Source of the DNA: a bacterium
GTDB taxonomy: Bacteria > Verrucomicrobiota > Verrucomicrobiia > Limisphaerales > UBA11358
NCBI GenBank assembly: GCA_021813325.1
Contig: JAKALA010000004.1
Location: forward strand, 81,415-145,414
Direction of reading: 5' to 3'
Length of the DNA stretch: 64,000 bases
Below, piece after piece: positions 23,919-30,559 of this stretch. The translations under genes were made by a program, and so were the position numbers. Within the stretch, counting starts at the first letter, position 1. Each line of letters opens with the position of its first letter. The notes beneath the pieces are model-generated. The model was given only the letters and a program-made list of their open reading frames with translations. It was not told the DNA's origin and did no database searches.

Positions 23919-24280
23919 ATGTCTGCCGGACAGCTCTGGTTGTTTCCGCCTTCAAAGCCGCTGGTCGAGCGGCTGGGGATCCGGTTTTCCATGAGCTGCC
24001 TGAGCAGCCCGGCGTGTATCTGTTTTGTGGCGATCAGGAAGGGGTGCTTTACATCGGCAGCGCAAAGAATCTGGGCAAAAGGCTTTCTGCTTACCGGGTG
24101 GGCAACCCGGAACGATTCCCACGCCGGATCATCCGGCTGATGAGCCAGGTCAGGCGGATTGAATTGGTGGTTTGTTCCAATGAAACCGCTGCGCGGCATC
24201 GTGAGGAAGAACTGATTGGCGCATTAATGCCCAGGTTCAATCGGGCGGGCAAAGTATGGCCAAAACCAGGTTCGCAATGA
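23919..24280 (+). pseudogene. GIY-YIG endonuclease-domain protein, apparent frameshift
   Basis: Reading from ATG 23919 gives MSAGQLWLFPPSKPLVERLG, a plausible N-terminus. The GIY-YIG domain itself (PEQPGVYLFCGDQEGVLYIG, then NLGKRLSAYR, then EEELIGALMPRFNRAGK) lies in another frame. Adding one base at the GGGG run 23975-23978 would join them as ...VERLG-DPVFHELPEQPGVY.... The catalytic Tyr, Arg, Glu and Asn positions are all present. Either the gene is broken by a 1-nt deletion or the base is a sequencing error; a separate in-frame start at 23894 exists, but its first 30 residues look unrelated. Confidence 0.65.
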
Positions 24281-24330
24281 CTTGGAAATCGGGGACGTAA
24301 TCCCAATTACAATTAAAGTGTTTACGAACT

Positions 24331-24450
24331 TGCTTTGTAGAAAAGCTGCTGGAATGGTGCCTGCGACGCCTCGTCGCAATCGGTATTATTGGATACTTTC
24401 GGCGACGAAGGCGTCGCCAGCACCTTAAAACCAACTTTTCTACAGAGCAG
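24331..24450. mobile_element. 120-bp palindromic MITE/REP-type insertion with 9-bp target duplication
   Basis: The ends are near-perfect inverted repeats (TGCTTTGTAGAAAAG at the left; the right end reverse-complements to TGCTCTGTAGAAAAG). Inside, GGTGC-GCGACGCC(T)TCGTCGC is repeated in inverted order. The sequence TTACGAACT occurs directly on both sides (24322-24330 and 24451-24459), as expected of a target-site duplication; one extra G lies at the right junction. No open frame is inside, so it would need a transposase supplied elsewhere. It shares its core with the hairpins at 3485-3528. Confidence 0.75.
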
Positions 24451-24810
24451 TTACGAACTCTTCGCCGACTCAATAAGCTGCCAAAATTTTGGATTTTCCT
24501 GAAGCGCCTGGTCTTCACCGACCTTGATGCCGGAACGGAAGAAGAAATCTTTGAGCGTATTTTTGCTGAGCACGCGATGCACCAGAATGCCAAGCTGGTG
24601 GCGTTCAAAATACACGCGGTAATCACCCACGCGGAAGCGGTGCAAAATGTGACCGTCGCTTTCCAGCTTGCCGAAATCATCCAGTTCGCTGCCCACGACC
24701 TGTTGCGGGAGACCCCGAAAATCGCCGAGAATTTGCAGTTGCAGTTCCTTGGGCATCCGCGCCATGTCGGACGCGGCGGACGGCGTGAAGATGATTTGAA
24801 ACGTGCTCAT
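24451..24810 (-). CDS. RelE/ParE-like toxin-family protein (orphan)
   Basis: A 119-residue protein with the RelE fold signature near the centre: a helical start, FGKLESDGHILHRFRVGDYR and VYFERHQLGILVHRVLSKN, which carry the basic and aromatic residues typical of RelE mRNA interferases. The C-terminal 30 residues are an extension. No antitoxin-like gene adjoins it: the 101 bp upstream hold nothing convincing and the neighbour is a membrane protein. Its last codons (AGT TCG TAA) are exactly the duplicated target of the downstream mobile element, so insertion left the protein intact. Confidence 0.7.
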   Translation of the reverse strand: MSTFQIIFTPSAASDMARMPKELQLQILGDFRGLPQQVVGSELDDFGKLESDGHILHRFRVGDYRVYFERHQLGILVHRVLSKNTLKDFFFRSGIKVGEDQALQENPKFWQLIESAKSS

Positions 24811-24911
24811 CGCTGAGTAGCATTATATTGCCGGATGAAGGAGCAGTTCAATATTTCATTGGCCGGGCAGGAGATCACCTTTTTATATTAAGGCCAAAGT
24901 CGCCCATTGAT

Positions 24912-25967
24912 TTATCCCAGCAGGCCCTTGCTTAAAAACCAACCATATGCGATGACCAACGCCAAGCCGACCAAGCGTGGCAGTCTTCCGAAAAGGATGA
25001 CGAACAGCATGTGGATCACCGTGGCGCCCAGCAGTAGAAACATGCCGGTTTCAAAGAACGCCGGCATGTTCATGGTGTGATATAGCGCATAGACGCCCAG
25101 GCAAAGTGGAATGGAAATGTGCGCGTCGCCGACTTGCGAGGTGTAAACCACTTCCGGCTGTTTGCGCCAGGCGTAATAAATTGCCAGCACCGCATTGGGC
25201 AGCACCATCAGCCAGCCGCTGACCCAGCCCATATGGTCCTTGATCCAGCCGTGCCGGGCAGTGTGTTCCACCCAGTTTACCAGCCTGTCGGTGCTGACAT
25301 AAATGGCCACGGCTCCGACCGCCAGCAAGGCGAGGTTCACGGGCAGCATCCAATCAAAACGAGACTTGCCCTGGCGGACATTGGTTTTAAGGACTTCAAA
25401 AATGTGGAAGCATTGCCAGAAAAGAAACAGCCCAATCAGCACCAAGCCGTCGTTGAAATTTAGCGTGCCTTTCCGGCCCAACGCCCACACGGCTCCGGTG
25501 AAGAACAGCACCGCCGTCAGGGTCAACAACAGGGAAAGCCGGTTGAGTTCATGTTCCTTGCCCGCCTTGCCACCGGCTTTGGCTTCCCCTTTGCCCCGGG
25601 CTTTGACCTCGGACTTTTTCTTTTTGGGCGGAGTTATTTTCTTTTGCGGCAGGATATGCATGCCCCAGAAAATGGCGGGTAATCCAAGCACCAAGGTCAT
25701 GTTGGTGACGTTGTTGACGAGCGAATTGATCATGACATCCGCGCCCGAACCTCCCGTCTGGCCGAGGATGAAGGCAAAGATCAGGTTGCCCATGCCAGAG
25801 CAGTAAGGCATGACCAAGGTGCCGAGAACGGTGCCTTCAAAACCGCTGTCACTCATGGCCTCCAAACGCCAAATCATCAAAAGCGATGCGAGGATAAACA
25901 GCATCAGGAACAGCCAGGGCGCCCACGCGCCTGTGCTTTCCATCCAATGAATGACGGGTTTGAACAC
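24912..25967 (-). CDS. Sodium/calcium-exchanger-like (CaCA) membrane protein
   Basis: A 351-residue protein with about ten membrane helices in two halves. Each half has a segment like the alpha-repeat of Ca2+/cation antiporters: NSLVNNVTNMTLVLGLPAIFWG in the first and SQVGDAHISIPLCLGVYAL in the second. A Lys-rich cytoplasmic loop (about residues 113-140) separates the halves. The usual acidic G-S-x-P-E signature of the alpha-repeat is not obvious, so substrate and activity are uncertain. It follows the NIL-domain gene on the same strand after a terminator-like hairpin, so it may be a separate unit. Confidence 0.6.
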   Translation of the reverse strand: MFKPVIHWMESTGAWAPWLFLMLFILASLLMIWRLEAMSDSGFEGTVLGTLVMPYCSGMGNLIFAFILGQTGGSGADVMINSLVNNVTNMTLVLGLPAIFWGMHILPQKKITPPKKKKSEVKARGKGEAKAGGKAGKEHELNRLSLLLTLTAVLFFTGAVWALGRKGTLNFNDGLVLIGLFLFWQCFHIFEVLKTNVRQGKSRFDWMLPVNLALLAVGAVAIYVSTDRLVNWVEHTARHGWIKDHMGWVSGWLMVLPNAVLAIYYAWRKQPEVVYTSQVGDAHISIPLCLGVYALYHTMNMPAFFETGMFLLLGATVIHMLFVILFGRLPRLVGLALVIAYGWFLSKGLLG

Positions 25968-26026
25968 GAGCGAAGTTTAATCCAAACCCTCAGCGGCGCG
26001 ATAAAAACCTGAAATGCCCAAAATGA

Positions 26027-26057
26027 AACGGCGTGGAGTTAAGTTATCCACGCCGTT
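26027..26057 (-). terminator. Intrinsic terminator after the NIL-domain gene
   Basis: An 11-bp perfect stem (AACGGCGTGGA / TCCACGCCGTT) with a 9-nt loop. On the minus strand the stem is followed by TTTCATTTT. It lies 18 bp past the NIL-domain stop and would end the S-box operon. Confidence 0.7.
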
Positions 26058-26075
26058 GAGCGAATCTTAAACCGG

Positions 26076-26366
26076 TCAGCCTTCGATGGCGCTGATTTCC
26101 ACCGGCTCAACGTTGACCTTGTTCTTTTCCAGCCATTTGATGGCAGCTTTTACCTCGTCGCGCGGGCCGGCTAGTTCCAGACAGACGATGCCGATTTCAT
26201 CCGTCACGCTGGCCTGACGGATGTTGGTGATGACCTTGAATTTGTGTCCAACTTCCCAGATAAACGGCTGCTTGATGAGCTTGGGTGGATACATCAGCCA
26301 GAGCCGTTGTTGGGTGGGCGTCGTGGACTTGGTCTTGGTGGCGGATTTTTTAGAGGCTTTGGCCAT
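26076..26366 (-). CDS. NIL-domain protein
   Basis: A 96-residue protein. After a basic, Ser/Thr/Lys-rich N-terminus of about 20 residues comes a NIL domain: LWLMYPPKLIKQPFIWEVG, then KVITNIRQASVTDEIGIV, then a helix and the ending EKNKVNVEPVEI. NIL domains occur at the end of methionine ABC-transporter ATPases and next to ferredoxin domains in proteins of homocysteine synthesis, so a role in sulfur amino-acid metabolism is inferred. It is downstream of the MoaD-like gene in the S-box operon, across a 127-bp spacer that holds a repeat. Confidence 0.8.
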   Translation of the reverse strand: MAKASKKSATKTKSTTPTQQRLWLMYPPKLIKQPFIWEVGHKFKVITNIRQASVTDEIGIVCLELAGPRDEVKAAIKWLEKNKVNVEPVEISAIEG

Positions 26367-26403
26367 GGCGGAAAAACTACAACTTCAGATTACCGATTGG
26401 CGA

Positions 26404-26488
26404 TTTTAAAAATTGGCGGCGCGAGCGTCACCGCCAGTTGTCGTTTGTTTGTCACAAGCGGCTCGCGCGGACGCTCGCCCCACCGGTA
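26404..26488. repeat. REP-like inverted repeat between the MoaD-like and NIL-domain genes
   Basis: GGCGGCGCGAGCGTC at the left and GACGCTCGCCCC at the right form inverted arms around a 50-bp middle. The general layout (two GC-rich arms with a GCGAGCGTC core) resembles other intergenic repeats here but the core differs from that at 24331. No gene is seen in it. Confidence 0.45.
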
Positions 26489-26493
26489 AAATT

Positions 26494-26769
26494 CTAACCG
26501 CCGGCGATGGCGGGAATAATGCTGATTTCGTCGCCGTCCTTGAGCGGGGTGGCGCGGTTCTGGAGGAAGCGGATGTCTTCCTCGTTCACATAGACGTTCA
26601 CGAAACGGCGGACTTCGCCTTTCTCGTCCACGAGACGTTCGGCGATGCCGGGGAAGCGCGACTGCAATTCCTCGATGGCCGCGCCGATGGTGGCGGCGTT
26701 GACTTCAACCAGCTCCTCGTTGTTGGTCAACTTGCGGAGCGGCGTGGGGATGCGGACTTTTTTTGGCAT
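26494..26769 (-). CDS. MoaD/ThiS-like sulfur carrier protein
   Basis: A 91-residue beta-grasp protein ending in the double glycine IIPAIAGG that is activated as a thiocarboxylate in MoaD, ThiS and CysO. The family segments RFPGIAERLVDEKGEVRRFV and YVNEEDIRF are present. The neighbouring threonine-synthase-like enzyme and the S-box upstream point to delivery of sulfur for an amino acid rather than for molybdopterin or thiamine; no moa or thi genes are nearby. The partner E1-like activating enzyme is not in the window. Confidence 0.9.
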   Translation of the reverse strand: MPKKVRIPTPLRKLTNNEELVEVNAATIGAAIEELQSRFPGIAERLVDEKGEVRRFVNVYVNEEDIRFLQNRATPLKDGDEISIIPAIAGG

Positions 26770-26786
26770 AAATTTAATTTTTCAAA

Positions 26787-27209
26787 TTATACAAATTCGG
26801 AAATATTTACTTTTGCTACATGATAACCGCGGCTTGTTAAAGCTTTAATTGCCGCATGTTCTTGGCCTTTAGTGCCACCGCTGGAACGAACAAATTCAAT
26901 TGCTTCATCTCGAATTTTTCGAATTGCCAGGCGATTGCTTTTATCTGGCAATGTTCTTTCAAATTTAGCTCCGCTCTCGAATTGCAGAATCAATTTATTG
27001 GCTTCGACCCTTTGGGTCATTTGTTCCGATGTCCGTCGTTCTTTCCAGCCATACTGTTTTTCTGGCTTTTGTTCTAACAACCCGTTTGGTGCTGAATTAT
27101 TGGTCGAAATTTTGAAAACGCGGCGCAGAACATCGTCTTCAGTTTCGCCAAATTTACCGTGAGCTGCGATTGCTGCCCACACTTCGTCTGAAACGCGAAT
27201 TGTTTTCAT
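26787..27209 (-). CDS. Ribbon-helix-helix/SeqA-N-like protein of unknown role
   Basis: A 140-residue protein. Its first 33 residues (MKTIRVSDEVWAAIAAHGKF, then GETEDDVLRRVF) closely resemble the oligomerisation/RHH N-terminus of SeqA, but the methylated-GATC-binding domain of SeqA is absent. The middle is charged and the C-terminus (about 80-140) is a separate alpha/beta-looking part with EAIEFVRSSGGTKGQEHA. It sits between the thrC-like and MoaD-like genes, 17 bp before the latter. A run of TTAGT/ACTAA repeats lies immediately upstream and may be its operator. Function is not known. Confidence 0.65.
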   Translation of the reverse strand: MKTIRVSDEVWAAIAAHGKFGETEDDVLRRVFKISTNNSAPNGLLEQKPEKQYGWKERRTSEQMTQRVEANKLILQFESGAKFERTLPDKSNRLAIRKIRDEAIEFVRSSGGTKGQEHAAIKALTSRGYHVAKVNISEFV

Positions 27210-27216
27210 GCGCCAA

Positions 27217-27264
27217 GACTAAAAGACTAAAAGTAGTTAGTTAACTAAATTTAGTTAGTTAGTC
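27217..27264. promoter_or_regulatory. AT-rich repeat cluster, candidate operator
   Basis: The stretch contains GACTAAAA twice in tandem, then TAGTTAGTTAACTAA and TTTAGTTAGTTAGTC; GACTAA at one end mirrors TTAGTC at the other. It fills most of the 66-bp gap between the thrC-like stop and the SeqA-N-like start. RHH proteins often bind short repeated boxes before their own gene, so autoregulation is plausible. Confidence 0.5.
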
Positions 27265-27275
27265 CGTCACGCATG

Positions 27276-28535
27276 TCACGCGTTCACCTTTTCCTCATGC
27301 GCCAGCAGTGCTTCGAATTCGCGCAAGCTGGGCTTGATTTCATGCGGTTTACCGCAATGGTGCTGCACGGCGTCGAGCGTTTTCAATCCGTTGCCGGTGA
27401 CGCAGATGACGACGGAATCATTCTTCGGAATTTTGCCGGATTCAATCAGTTTTTTGGCCACGCCCACGGTCACGCCGCCGGCGGTCTCGGCAAAGATGCC
27501 TTCCGTTTCGGCCAGCAGCTTGATGGCGTCGCGGATTTCGTCGTCGGTCACGTCGTCGGCTGCCGCGGTGGTTTCGCGCATGACTTTGAGCGCGTAGAAA
27601 CCGTCGGCGGGCGTGCCGATGGCGAGCGACTTGGCGATGGTGTCGGGCTTGACGGGCTTGAAGAAATCCAGCCCGGCTTTTTGCGCGGTGGAGATGGGCG
27701 AACAGCCGGTGGCTTGCGCGCCGTAAATCTTCGGCTGCGAATCGGCGATGAGGCCGACCTTCACTAGTTCCTGATAGCCCTTATGAATCTTCGTGAGTAA
27801 CGAGCCGGACGCCATCGGGACGATGGTGTGCTGCGGTGCGCGCCAGCCGAGTTGCTCGGCGATTTCATACGCCATGGACTTGGAGCCTTCGGCGTAGTAG
27901 GGGCGCATATTGACGTTCACGAACGCCCAACCGAACTTGCCGGCGATCTCGGCGCAGAGACGATTCACTTCGTCGTAATGGCCTTTGATGCCGATGACAG
28001 TTGCACCGTAGATGAGCGAGTTGACGATTTTGCCGTGCTCCAAATCGGACGGGATGAACACAAACGATTTCAATCCGGCGCTGGCCGCGTTGGCGGCGAC
28101 GGAATTCGCGAGGTTGCCGGTGGAGGCGCAGGCGACGGTTTCAAAACCGAGTTCCTTCGAGCGGCTTAACGCGACGCTGACGACGCGGTCTTTGAAAGAG
28201 AGCGTCGGATAATTCACCGCATCATTTTTGATCCAAAGCTCGCGGATGCCGAGTTTCTTGGCCAGCCGATCCGCCTTGATGAGCGGGGTGAAACCGACTT
28301 GCGCCCCGACGGTGGGGTCGCCGGCAACGGGCAGCAGTTCGCGGTAACGCCACATGGTTTTCGGGCGCGCGGCGATGGTTTCGCGGGAAATGGCCTTTTT
28401 GATCCGGTCGTAGTCGTAGGCGACTTCAAGCGGGCCGAAATCGAATTCGCAGACGTGCGTGGCTTCCAGCGGATATTCACGACCGCACTCGCGGCACTTG
28501 AGCGCCTTCATGTAACCTTGATGCTGTTCACTCAT
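27276..28535 (-). CDS. thrC: Threonine-synthase-family PLP enzyme under S-box control
   Basis: A 419-residue fold-type-II PLP enzyme. An N-terminal Cys-containing part (C14, C17, C29) precedes the catalytic Lys in YPTLSFKDR (K115) and the Gly/Ser-rich phosphate-binding region around ACASTGNLANS. Threonine synthase turns O-phosphohomoserine into threonine. Here a SAM-I riboswitch precedes the gene and a sulfur carrier and NIL protein follow it, which suggests the paralogue may instead make homocysteine from O-phosphohomoserine and protein-bound sulfide. Sequence alone does not settle this. ATG 28535 is used; ATG 28511 (MKALKCREC) is an alternative. Confidence 0.85.
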   Translation of the reverse strand: MSEQHQGYMKALKCRECGREYPLEATHVCEFDFGPLEVAYDYDRIKKAISRETIAARPKTMWRYRELLPVAGDPTVGAQVGFTPLIKADRLAKKLGIRELWIKNDAVNYPTLSFKDRVVSVALSRSKELGFETVACASTGNLANSVAANAASAGLKSFVFIPSDLEHGKIVNSLIYGATVIGIKGHYDEVNRLCAEIAGKFGWAFVNVNMRPYYAEGSKSMAYEIAEQLGWRAPQHTIVPMASGSLLTKIHKGYQELVKVGLIADSQPKIYGAQATGCSPISTAQKAGLDFFKPVKPDTIAKSLAIGTPADGFYALKVMRETTAAADDVTDDEIRDAIKLLAETEGIFAETAGGVTVGVAKKLIESGKIPKNDSVVICVTGNGLKTLDAVQHHCGKPHEIKPSLREFEALLAHEEKVNA

Positions 28536-28629
28536 AATAAATTTTTTGCCACAGAGACACCGAGAACACAGAGCAATAATTTGTATTCCGCCTCTGTGCG
28601 CTCTGTGACTCGGTGGCTAATTTGTTCCA

Positions 28630-28666
28630 AAAAACAAAAAAGCCCTGACTCACACGGAGACAGGGC
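28630..28666 (-). terminator. Intrinsic terminator of the SAM riboswitch expression platform
   Basis: On the minus strand GCCCTG...CAGGGC forms the stem and is followed by TTTTTTGTTTTT. It lies between the aptamer and the thrC-like start (about 95 bp upstream), where SAM binding would favour it. Confidence 0.85.
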
Positions 28667-28683
28667 GACAAAACGGTTGTGCT

Positions 28684-28805
28684 TGTCTCATTTTTCCCAA
28701 GCCAATGATGCTTGAGCTGGATTTGGCACCTGTCATTGAAACCTAAATTCAATCGGTTGCCGTGGTGTCGTCGGGCCAGTCCCTCGACCACTCTTTATGA
28801 GTCCG
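28684..28805 (-). promoter_or_regulatory. SAM-I riboswitch (S-box) aptamer
   Basis: Read on the minus strand, CTCATAAAGAGTGGTCGAGG begins the aptamer, followed by the hallmark GAGGGACTGGCCCGACGA, then CCACGGCAACC, then GGTGCCAAATCC in P4. P1 closes as CTCAT (28801-28797) with ATGAG (28691-28687). These blocks are the standard S-box core. The terminator at 28630-28666 follows, and the controlled gene is the thrC-like enzyme. The aptamer occupies the 400-bp gap between that gene and the GH16 gene, which has no protein gene. Confidence 0.92.
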
Positions 28806-28819
28806 TCAAATCAACGGAT

Positions 28820-28854
28820 GTAGATATATTGATATTTAACCCTTGGAGAGTCAA
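28820..28854 (-). promoter_or_regulatory. Candidate promoter of the S-box leader
   Basis: On the minus strand TTGACT (28854-28849) is followed by an AT-rich -10 zone (AATATATC). Initiation near 28818 would place the 5' end just before the aptamer. Spacing to the best -10 (18-20 bp) is slightly long. Confidence 0.45.
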
Positions 28855-28935
28855 ACGGAAAATTTGCCCGGCCGGCAAGTCGTGTGTAATACCAGATGTT
28901 CCGTCGATTCCGGGTGATCACCAATGGTCGGATAA

Positions 28936-30540
28936 TCAGGGCGTGACCAAGCGAAAATAACCGCTGCCACTGCCCGCCGAGACTTCGATCTGGTTGGTGT
29001 TCGTGGGGATGGAAACCCAGTTGGTGCCCAAGCCGACGGGGAGGGAATTGGTTTGTTCCTGAACGTGGCAAACAATGTTGCTGGGCCAGGTAAGCAGCAG
29101 GCTTGAACTGGTTTGTTTGACCGCGATTTTCAAAGGCTCGGTCGGGTTGTAAATGCGGACATAATCCACGAGCATTTCGCTGGGAAAAGCGGTGCCGGCA
29201 TTAATGGCGTCGGTGCTGGGATTGCTGATGTAATTGCCGCCAATCGCCAGATTCATGATGAAAAAGAAAGGTTGATTGAACGGAAACGGATAGGGATTGG
29301 AAGTGGAACTGGACCAGCTCGTGCGACTTTCATACAGATGGCCGTCCACATAGAAGAGAATGGCATTGGTGTTCCAATCCAGGGTGTAAGTGTGAAAGTT
29401 CGTCACGTTATTGCCATCAATGAAATTATAGTAATCAGTCACAGAACTGCCGGAATGTAGGCTGCCTTGGACTTGCAACGGATTGGCGCCCTTGTTTTCC
29501 ATGACATCGATTTCGCCGCACCCCGGCCAGCCGAGCGAAGTGATGTTGTTGCCGAGCAACCAGAGCGCCGGCCAGCAACCCACGCCTTGGGGCAGCTTGG
29601 CCCGCCATTCAATCCGGCCATATTTGCAGGAGAAGAGACCCTGCGATTTCAACCGGGCTGACGTGTAGCTGGCGCCGCCGTAGGATTCGTGCTGGGCGAC
29701 GATATGCAAATATCCCTGGCTGACGAAGGCGTTGTTGGTGCGGCTGGTGTAGTATTCGAGTTCGTTGTTGCCCCAGCCGCCCTTGCCGAGATCGTAAGTC
29801 CACACGTTGGGATTGATGTTGTTGCTGTTGAATTCATCGCTCCAAACAATGTTCATGTTGCCGTAGGGCGCGCCGCTCGATTGGGTCAGGCTCAAATCAT
29901 CGAAATACACAGAACCGGCAGAATAATTGGCATCGCCGTGAAAATTGATTTGAAAGCGGACAAATGCCGTTCCGGCCGGGGCCGCGAGCCGCGCGGTTGT
30001 GTTAGTGATCTGGTCGGTGGACGGATCAAACTGGTTGGTGATGAACAGATGATTCCACACGCTTTTGGGAAAGGTTCCGTTGACAATCAGATTGGTGGTG
30101 ACCGATGGCGATCGGTAAAGCGCGAGAATATTGGCGTTGGCGTCGCGAAAAGTGATTTCCATCCAGGCGGAATTGTTGCCGGCCAGAACATCGCCGGCGT
30201 TCACGTAGGCCCAGCCATCGGCGGCGTAAATTGCGCCCGGCCCGGAAATGTAGTCCTGATATATGCCGGTGTCATTTTCGTAGCCGTTGAACGCCTGATA
30301 GACCTTGAAATAATTGGTCGGACTGTGCGCCTTGGTGACGTCGGTTTCGTTGTAGGCATTGCCGCCATACACCTGCCAGCCGAGCAGGGTCTGGCTGTGA
30401 CCGGCGGCATCCAAATCAAATCCCGGATTCGCCAACAGGTTTGCCGGGGCACCCGCGGCGGACGTGGCTGAATCCAAGAAAACCGCCAGGCAACTGGCAA
30501 AGGCAATGATTAATCGGGCAAAAGGGAAATGTTTTAACAT
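28936..30540 (-). CDS. Secreted GH16 endo-beta-glucanase (laminarinase-like)
   Basis: A 534-residue secreted enzyme. A signal peptide (about 1-30) precedes a jelly-roll carbohydrate-binding-like module starting NLLANPGFDLD (34-210). The GH16 domain begins at WSDEFN (223) and carries the catalytic motif GEIDVMENKG, with E333 as nucleophile and E338 as acid/base. The C-terminal 70 residues are a short beta module. GH16 enzymes of this type cut beta-1,3/1,4-glucans such as laminarin; exact substrate is inferred. It is 19 bp downstream of the GH3 gene on the same strand, so the two form an operon. Confidence 0.9.
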   Translation of the reverse strand: MLKHFPFARLIIAFASCLAVFLDSATSAAGAPANLLANPGFDLDAAGHSQTLLGWQVYGGNAYNETDVTKAHSPTNYFKVYQAFNGYENDTGIYQDYISGPGAIYAADGWAYVNAGDVLAGNNSAWMEITFRDANANILALYRSPSVTTNLIVNGTFPKSVWNHLFITNQFDPSTDQITNTTARLAAPAGTAFVRFQINFHGDANYSAGSVYFDDLSLTQSSGAPYGNMNIVWSDEFNSNNINPNVWTYDLGKGGWGNNELEYYTSRTNNAFVSQGYLHIVAQHESYGGASYTSARLKSQGLFSCKYGRIEWRAKLPQGVGCWPALWLLGNNITSLGWPGCGEIDVMENKGANPLQVQGSLHSGSSVTDYYNFIDGNNVTNFHTYTLDWNTNAILFYVDGHLYESRTSWSSSTSNPYPFPFNQPFFFIMNLAIGGNYISNPSTDAINAGTAFPSEMLVDYVRIYNPTEPLKIAVKQTSSSLLLTWPSNIVCHVQEQTNSLPVGLGTNWVSIPTNTNQIEVSAGSGSGYFRLVTP

Positions 30541-30559
30541 GACAAGTTTTCAGTGCGCT

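Noticed and set aside
23894..24280. Intact GIY-YIG gene starting at 23894
   Set aside because: The first 30 residues look unrelated to the family, while another frame supplies a fitting N-terminus that joins by a one-base change.
24331..24450. CRISPR-like repeat
   Set aside because: There is one palindromic unit with a target duplication, not a series of repeats with spacers.
28712..28960. Small plus-strand ORF in the thrC-GH16 gap
   Set aside because: It overlaps the riboswitch aptamer and its translation looks random.
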